From the NCBI GenBank assembly GCA_902765655.1, contig CACXAK010000006.1, positions 1-19,339 of the forward strand: 19,339 nt of DNA. Direction: 5' to 3'. The position numbers and the translations under genes were made by a program. Under the pieces are notes generated by a model that saw only the letters and a list, made by a program, of their open reading frames with translations, was not told the origin of the DNA and ran no database searches. The DNA is from an uncultured bacterium (lineage in GTDB: Bacteria; Cyanobacteriota; Vampirovibrionia; Gastranaerophilales; Gastranaerophilaceae). Shown here piece by piece: positions 19,301 through 19,339 of this stretch. Position 1 is the first letter of the stretch, and every line of letters starts with the position of its first letter.

Positions 19301-19339
19301 TAAATTGTCTGAACGTGCTTATGTTCAATACGGAGTTGG
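4233..19339 (+). CDS. Giant autotransporter adhesin/surface protein, 3' end outside window
   Basis: One reading frame stays open for 5,035 codons to the last base; I translated it throughout and met no stop. The start ATG at 4233 is fixed by the RBS 8 bases upstream and by a signal peptide (residues 1-28: basic 'KTKK', hydrophobic core, cleavage after 'ASA'). After it come: an N-terminal β-rich region (29-650); Pmp-like GGAI/FxxN repeats (654-938); mixed β-helix-like repeats (940-2400); a very Thr/Asn/Gly-rich repeat region with DNA-level duplications (~2420-4550); a helical linker (~4755-4795); and an autotransporter barrel from W4820. Only two cysteines (C950, C1210) occur. The protein should be exported by Sec, with the barrel placed by BAM and the passenger displayed as a long β-helix, likely for adhesion. 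The paralogue at 1-669 predicts ~37 more barrel residues plus perhaps a basic tail. Function beyond 'surface-exposed' is inferred; no enzyme motif was seen. Confidence 0.95.
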   Translation, partial: MSVRVAKTKKFLFALMLSLAFTTNVASADLAEDIKNDAVGESVLTENYTFSAPAGALAGSGRIYTIKSAVQAAIAGGGHAGISVAYGQTLTIQDVSSISGFADTVNGGFLTNAGTVNINAINNNVTFTSNTVNGVYNDVYDNSGTINLNAGTYVEGTETKPRIITFNGAVNYVVPESPEVPHPVDGSLVLNGNDTAKGGEYHFNSDLGGKLNLRNGAVIRLGAYNHETGKAYGEEGYTVATDLNKQTYGALRLVEFNPGSNTDHNMVTLDLRNGYVDRHDFGKVTQNASVNHLLDVDINAGKADWFTAESTTAINGDILLGGFNLLSGEGSEQKIINLSRNTFRFAMALKPGFDIEQDITKYGSTYTVKSIDYDFLSGNLVLNADEFQPNGGTIDLVYKTSRDYLRLGKGNHATYSDEGATAAEKDIVKVKDDDHPYVVVINGDVYYFRPKETSDAKNDAIIDLAATGSVAIREVLEDNDYIFKQWDEKKGMYHYYTYSINSLPKSIWDHTEATKDSYNYYKVVFDTDTNGYTTKYYNINLREDFMHDIDTTTWTPSSESEPGTIDPDYTWWPAGATIPGASNFKPYMSGGDLTKAIGFVRFNLPKNGDTTETKYFKYTYTVPDDYTRQTTRKELNNDYITNEYFYGLTSGDNGGAVYNNKGNGLNINADFIGNKSTKSSTDGFSGGGAIYNGSSGTLGFISGTFIDNYATQSGAAINNYKGDIKAIIGDFIGNNSDRAGGAIRNISGTIGLIHGQFIGNRAIPGSTTSGWGGAIASKNTDSEIKIIQGNFIANNVGMGGGAIDINGKLGTVIGDFIANKAGKDGGGAIRVEDGEIGSITGDFIGNTAEKGGAIHSQTKNSKSRYGTIYGDFIGNKATKGDGGAINNDSGSSTFDAIYGDLINNSASGNGGAINTKGKINRVSANFIGNVANGKGGAIYLNGTNSVVAICADAYGDSLFTGNKAGDVYNDVYNDKGTLKLNAEAESETKQHTITFDGTIEGDGSGRIDINSDSTKNGGKYIFNNTVSGNKVYLYNDADVKLGSVTQADNSDNIGHFNVNILQNDENHGSIDLQNGYIEPQAQSLGAVTLKSDLYLKIDADLQNTLADTFSATSFTSSGGTHKFMINSINVLADSPSDSPVEVNVADDVLRTHFGLSSSAINVEGLTKNYLVSYSAASGNLKFSNTDLYSAVHSEESERNYNMLADEDLWCNLGTMKGTGSTLTINGGGFDINGYDDVDHYSGITVQSGQTLNVKNVGAWKDMSGGEGSVLKNSGTLNITNTNFEDNVSTQSQLTGGLILNTGSSANMTITDSSFTDNTGRIIRNISGATITNMSGVTIKGGGLPTSNQTYDRGGAIYNEGTIDNIENVVIRETTAYVGSAIFNKGHIGTVKNMTISGAISADNIFGNENPATIDLIDNLTIENSSGSGLSFYGNASVGTIQNSTFTGMYGSGTKVMGFGLQFTTGDSKAAHADLLDNVVVSSNQRGGIRIDDNGNNAKSYITLIKNSQFTDNGGTGSDKAGGIWAKTNTLTISADGEGKKTVFKGNKRQGASVGIWMDNKNSTLNLQQLHNGEMYMYDRINGTNDKYYVNISGDNTGTLYLYDNIVNGMVDVQDTKLSTVDGVIHSYTFSTLKSDEDSKYFLDINFKTDDLPSSTIDNFTITNSSLTPETGVTKETTGKITIKALNFINDVQAMSEGMEATLQVLHSPTDNLQLEKGFDKEGDFDVLFVLQDDTKQEVEQIAPVTSWHDDIAIYSVKTKILGQVELLKTDTINDTLHIIIESALQDKEQIGSMDTLAAVNQANLANRTYSTNVENDVFNVSMNLGATEGGNFTVLGADSVNRSVIDFGETEHYKGFELDSPTNLTLQNVEIKNSSQLVSGIATNATIRAYDSYLHDNGEGIYTAGNMNVEGTTRIDDNIHLMGDNSALTITGAISEVPVTANVTFNGEVGGSGTSTFTFGAGTVNLGNQASVSDTNLTLSNTTLNVGANDAFSGVKLTGGNSTLNLKNESVGVQNFDSLTLNNDINIGLDVDLTNSSTDKITVAAGDVVTPNAHNIIINSIYLMTDASSATTNIILTEDNRFKNVYKLSNDILANVTRAASVSGSYTINYADFATEVDPSKGILIFNRDNTDTLATTIVKDMGEAAIKAYLLPEAGETVEANLGTLNGAKLVINGNGQTDTNFIKGGNAHTGVVLGDGKTQTLEVNNVKEWSGFTDSAIKNKSDGTVKILNTNFSGNTVSDIDNSGVLEFSGTNTLVKVNDSAATANGTIEIKDGTTTIANVQQKSVTITNGKLVVSNSLTTTSGVTNNKVYGLEITGGTINSSVSGALGSTRINSEGTVSLTDGKTISQQINLVAGTFNTSASGIKGGLNITGGTIELTGGTLTSEIMGTTGTTIVKGDVTIGTNGSVVNDVSIEGKLTSLANQITGDISNAGNLYLTGGANANAITGVGTTTFSNTSSNSAAIENDVVNTGTLTNTGSITGNVTNSGTIQNNGTLTGAVTNNGGASLTSLANKITGNISNAGNLYLTGGANANTITGGGTTTFSNTSSNSASIANAVVNSGTLTNTGAITGDVTNNGTLTSSVNNLQGAIANTGTFNATGTLAKTISGNGTTKVNGSLALNDGANVVGSLDINGGTLTVSENAITTHNVGSLKDSGSPSGNFEIDLKYVGTDVSSDTINLGSDTTEYTLKITSLNEIGTRPDEFETQILTGTNGNTKLDISSIASQFNSFVTEQEEVPLASSTIAYNADYGTRKWDKTTTLSVIGSDTGLLDTLKYTTVRDNYRWDPKAENLTLINTYTGTGSSDRKIDFTGIFVTSATGTYTMQESTSLGTTSAGKLTLDGVTSGTNITTVNLNGNNGFNLTNATELVLNNIDLKGASGNLISATNDGASVKLNNSVTEGNIVKTGTNKMTVVTTGNTTLGGNTTNVALTNNGTLINNGTITGTVNNTASFENNGNGAISGTVTNSGTLTSLANKITGDISNAGNLYLTGGANANAITGVGTTTFSNTSSNSASIANAVVNSGTLTNTGAITGDVTNNGTLTSSVNNLQGAIANTGTFNATGTLAKTISENGTTVVDSTLTLNNNGHVVGTLNANGGTITISTDSITSHNIGTLTGNGNLVIDINSGAQTVDNISYTTGGTGTLTITSLNDIGTKPTAEGTYNYTVLTGSGITLALDNAIKTSSEWYQEETITPGTKTPDAIQANTEWNHKYYERWKDTHTAKSLDVSGNKLVFNVMNHQTDGQEVLGDTLKLVNNDTTNTVKNFTANEDGAVYTVSENLGVTKGTVNINGIAGDSAETINLNSKSGFELGEDATALNFNNVTVGGNTTIATVTNENAIVNVNNSIINGAITGAVSYAVNTSGTTTLSNVTAGALTNTGTLTLSGDTTASVTNSGTIQNNGMLTGAVTNNGGALLTSLANKINGDITNSGTVNLTGGGLTTAISGGNITISGDVTSNAGNLAGAISNASSTLTLTGGDISGNISGNGTTKISGTVTNTTGKTLGNAVTLDSGSKLTTVAGAIANTITGVTSPATTPIVELNGGTLGDHTISKAKIVIADNVTANADNLAGTEINNATAGKTLTLTGGDIKAEITGNGTTAITGTVTNTGNNDLNNAINVATTGTLTTGAGTLKNTVTNSGTVDLTGGDLTTTISGGNITISGNVSSDITKLDGTITNNSTFNMTGDLSKDIGGTGTTVLQSTTSAVGANRTVTGTLDLNGKTIGMKDSSYEETLTVGKLINDGNLTLDVDARTTTGNHDTINITGTEANSSVITITDLNMLIPASISGDTYTYQKQILTGNTNGATLSLSTGVTNVYNKEININRTGETDLDTNEINWDANYGGWTQDGTEIRQVTITDSSTTSLQDSIKYIINKVWDTPQYTTKSENLAIMNTYTGTGSDNRIINFTGIHEDADAHGTYTVKANIGTSSAGKMTLNGERVGDSNTTVNLDGKAGFALSNATELTIKNINMQGNDTLITVSNASAKVNLENTNMNGAITGSAEYDMNTTGANTLKNVTGAKVANSGTLSLSGTNNLVNITNAAGSTTITGGTTTSGAITQNTVTISGGKLVATNGITTTNGVTNNVANGLEIQGGIINSAISGTGSVDIAAGTGTVSLTDGKTISQQIDLKSGTFNTNASGIGTGITLNGGNVELTGGTLAKAISGTTGTTTIKTGNVSITDGSIGNNVVIDSGSLTSDISKLGGTITNNSTFNMAGDLSKDIGGTGTTVLQSDTSAVAANRTVTGTLDLNGKTIGMKDSSYETLTVGKLINDGNLTLDVDATANKADQIVINNTDPNNSELTITTLNLTAPTDVAEDSYTYSKMILTGNTSGASIVLDPDAAAPYIVVDKDIERTGTDTLATNTINWNDNYGGWKEAGLQNNNVEIVGTDTIKYSIAKTWSGTKEYTSKTENLAIMNTYDDTNRTVDFSGILNDPTAQGNYTVTSDLGITKAGKLTINGETDGENTAVIDFNGHSGFGLDNPNTELVIENLEIKGASALVTETAATTDVKVVLNNVNIHDNNTGIMTSGNVEIKGNSTIADKVLVQGASSKIDIDGTNTVTLNSSLTGTGTSNKLNISGGTVNLGNNASITGLDTTFDNTALNLANENTLNGLNATFSGTNNLNMANNSTNSLALGNINLNGVLNMQVDADLANKTMDKISATTAAIGAGSRIDVSKINLMSPTTEKQLDLIFTDNSTLAGIVNYTGEGQIVYSPIYKYNTSYIQKDGKGYFSFASAGSSPSDFNPAVMASSVATIVTGYQNQMQALHQGFYHMDRYMKHSDSYRFAAENQNKIASLTPVTNLDVNRIPETSQAMWVIPYTTFERVNLSGGVSVDNISYGMTYGGDSDMFDMGHGFKGVISGFIGYNGNHMTYNGVSMTQNGGFLGATLNAYRGNFFTGLTVSTGASAGDADTMYGHDNITLLTAGIANKTGYNFEFLKGKIILQPALFLGYSWVNTFDYTNSAGVKIKQDALNALQIAPGIKLIGNTKNGWQPYAGIDMVWNIFMGRNQATANEVVLPKLSERAYVQYGV
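4473..4545 (+). repeat. 'GQTL' passenger module, copy 1 of 3
   Basis: The pattern GIxVxxGQTLxVxxVxxWxGF occurs near the mature N-terminus (GISVAYGQTLTIQDV), again at 7953-8018 (GITVQSGQTLNVKNVGAW) and at 10803-10874 (GVVLGDGKTQTLEVNNVKEW). Each copy precedes a stretch describing short β-strands (NSGTLNI..., NAGTVNI..., DGTVKIL...). It looks like the opening cap of a β-helix block. Confidence 0.6.
6192..7046 (+). repeat. Chlamydial Pmp-like GGAI/FxxN repeat block
   Basis: Eleven GGA[I/V]-type motifs (one degenerate, SGAAI) alternate with ten F/L-I-x-N motifs (DFIGN, TFIDN, QFIGN, NFIAN, DLINN) over residues 654-938, about one pair per 25-30 residues. This alternation is the hallmark of the chlamydial polymorphic outer-membrane protein repeat, which forms rungs of a β-helix and in Chlamydia takes part in adhesion. 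One further GGAI occurs at 8289-8300 (residues 1353-1356). The block is followed directly by 'GDVYNDVYND', which also occurs near the start of the passenger (4635-4660). Confidence 0.82.
10105..10620 (+). repeat. Long passenger module D, copy 1 (pairs with 17970-18420)
   Basis: Shared line-up: 'GTVNLGNxAS', '..NTxLNxxA', 'GxNxLNxxNxS', 'LxLNxxxN', 'DVDLxNxxxDKITxxA', 'INLM' and a closing 'T(E)DNxxxxxVxY'. The second copy, at 17970-18420, is the last module before the barrel linker. Similarity is at protein level; DNA is clearly diverged. Confidence 0.6.
11098..11450 (+). repeat. Passenger module B, copy 1 (pairs with 16438-16790)
   Basis: Both copies read in order: 'TTTxGVTNN', 'GLEIxGGxINSxxSG', 'GTVSLTDGKTISQQI', 'SGTFNTxASGI', 'ELTGGTL' and 'GTTGTT'. 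The copies are about 5.3 kb apart. Similarity is high at protein level and moderate at DNA level. In both cases a T/N/G-rich filler follows. Confidence 0.7.
11487..11960 (+). repeat. In-frame tandem duplication, unit 270 bp (module A, copies 1 and 2)
   Basis: 11487-11690 and 11757-11960 are near-identical at DNA level, offset exactly 270 bases (90 codons). Both begin L-T-S-L-A-N-[Q/K]-I-T-G and continue through 'NAGNLYLTGGANAN', 'GTTTFSNTSSNSA' and 'GTLTNTG'. The offset keeps the frame. Copies 3 and 4 start at 13146 and 14484. Confidence 0.85.
11757..12060 (+). repeat. Module A long copy, duplicated at 13146-13449
   Basis: Offset 1,389 bases (463 codons, in frame). I count 19 mismatches in 304 positions, about 94% identity, including a 76-base identical run (11985-12060 with 13374-13449). 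Identity stops abruptly after 12060/13449, as expected for a recent segmental duplication or gene conversion inside the gene. Confidence 0.88.
12603..12930 (+). repeat. Passenger module C, copy 1 of 4
   Basis: The pattern is ENLxIMNTY, then FTGI, GTYTV, LGTxxAGKLTLNG, VNLNGxxGFxL, NATELxIxNIxLKG. Copies: 12603-12930, 13912-14290 (most diverged), 15900-16215 and 17460-17785. A more distant relative is at 9680-9900. Each copy follows a Trp/Tyr-richer connector (for example 'NYGGW', 'KVWD'). Confidence 0.7.
13146..13449 (+). repeat. Module A, copy 3
   Basis: About 94% identical at DNA level to 11757-12060. Downstream the two copies stay homologous only at protein level (SLNEIG and SLNDIG at their ends). 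Confidence 0.88.
14412..14522 (+). repeat. Partial copy of module A junction
   Basis: About 110 bases nearly identical to 11685-11795, offset 2,727 bases (909 codons, in frame). It spans the end of copy 1 and the start of copy 2, so it was copied after the 270-bp tandem duplication arose. Confidence 0.75.
15240..15495 (+). repeat. Passenger module E, copy 1 (pairs with 16836-17088)
   Basis: Near-identical DNA at an offset of 1,596 bases, dropping to 1,593 after one extra GAG codon (reading Tyr-Glu-Glu-Thr here, Tyr-Glu-Thr in the other copy). A 50-base run is identical (15438-15487 with 17031-17080). Protein: 'DITKLDGTITNNSTFNM', 'GDLSKDIGGTGTTVLQS', 'LDLNGKTIGMKDSSY'. Protein similarity continues through module C to ~17785, so the true duplication unit is about 1.6 kb. 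Confidence 0.87.
16836..17088 (+). repeat. Passenger module E, copy 2
   Basis: Second copy of the 15240-15495 segment, shorter by one codon; see that entry for the alignment. It leads into the last Trp-containing connector and module C copy 4. Confidence 0.87.
18687..19339 (+). other. Autotransporter translocator β-barrel (incomplete)
   Basis: From 'MWVIPYTTFERV' to the window end are 217 residues of alternating strands: 'GGVSVDNISYGMTYGGD', 'GFKGVISGFIGYNG', 'GGFLGATLNAYRGNFFTG', 'LTAGIANKTGYNF', 'LQPALFLGYSWVNTF', 'GWQPYAGIDMVWNI'. The usual barrel is ~260-280 residues, and the upstream paralogue supplies the missing end. A helical linker rich in Gln, His and Met (about 18500-18620) precedes it, as expected for the segment that sits in the barrel pore. 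Confidence 0.92.

Noticed and set aside
1..19339. tRNA or rRNA genes, riboswitches, replication origin
   Set aside because: I looked for cloverleaf-like GC-rich stretches, rRNA-like blocks and conserved riboswitch cores in the few non-coding gaps and saw none.

Overview
The window is AT-rich DNA from a bacterium with two membranes. The evidence is two autotransporter (type V secretion) genes with C-terminal outer-membrane β-barrels, plus clear Shine-Dalgarno sites. My best guess at the source is an uncultured gut lineage, most likely the Gastranaerophilales (Melainabacteria/Vampirovibrionia). That rests on recalling similar small proteins with an N-terminal 'QPNFxALKI' motif, like the one at 785-1375, and on the general style of the giant autotransporter. 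Fusobacteria, Elusimicrobia and gut Alphaproteobacteria also carry giant autotransporters and are not excluded.

Layout. (1) 1-669, + strand: the last part of an autotransporter gene that began before the window, closed by a strong bidirectional hairpin terminator (732-772). (2) 785-3423, - strand: three genes pointing back towards it. They are a small protein of unknown function, a maltose/galactoside-type sugar O-acetyltransferase, and a 363-residue protein I cannot identify (its front half faintly resembles an ADP-ribosyltransferase fold). (3) 3424-4232: a gene-poor strip with a perfect 12-bp dyad, a decayed N-terminal fragment of an IS1595-type transposase, a REP-like palindrome, and a promoter and RBS for the next gene. 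(4) 4233-19339, + strand: one uninterrupted reading frame of at least 5,035 codons that runs off the end. It encodes a giant autotransporter adhesin or surface protein: signal peptide, about 4,720-residue passenger, helical linker, and most of the translocator β-barrel.

The two autotransporters are paralogues. The first ~88 visible residues of the upstream gene align with the last ~88 visible residues of the giant gene at more than half identity, so the upstream gene shows roughly how the giant protein should finish: about 37 more residues of barrel, perhaps followed by a basic ~96-residue tail.

The giant passenger is not random low-complexity sequence. It contains a block of eleven chlamydial Pmp-like GGAI/FxxN repeats near its N-terminal end. 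A diverged module (LxIDxD ... DxI ... LN) recurs nine times along its length, the last copy just before the barrel. Several recent DNA-level duplications lie in the Thr/Asn/Gly-rich C-terminal half, one with a 76-nt identical run. Long minus-strand open frames over this region are side effects of the biased codon use and are not annotated as genes.
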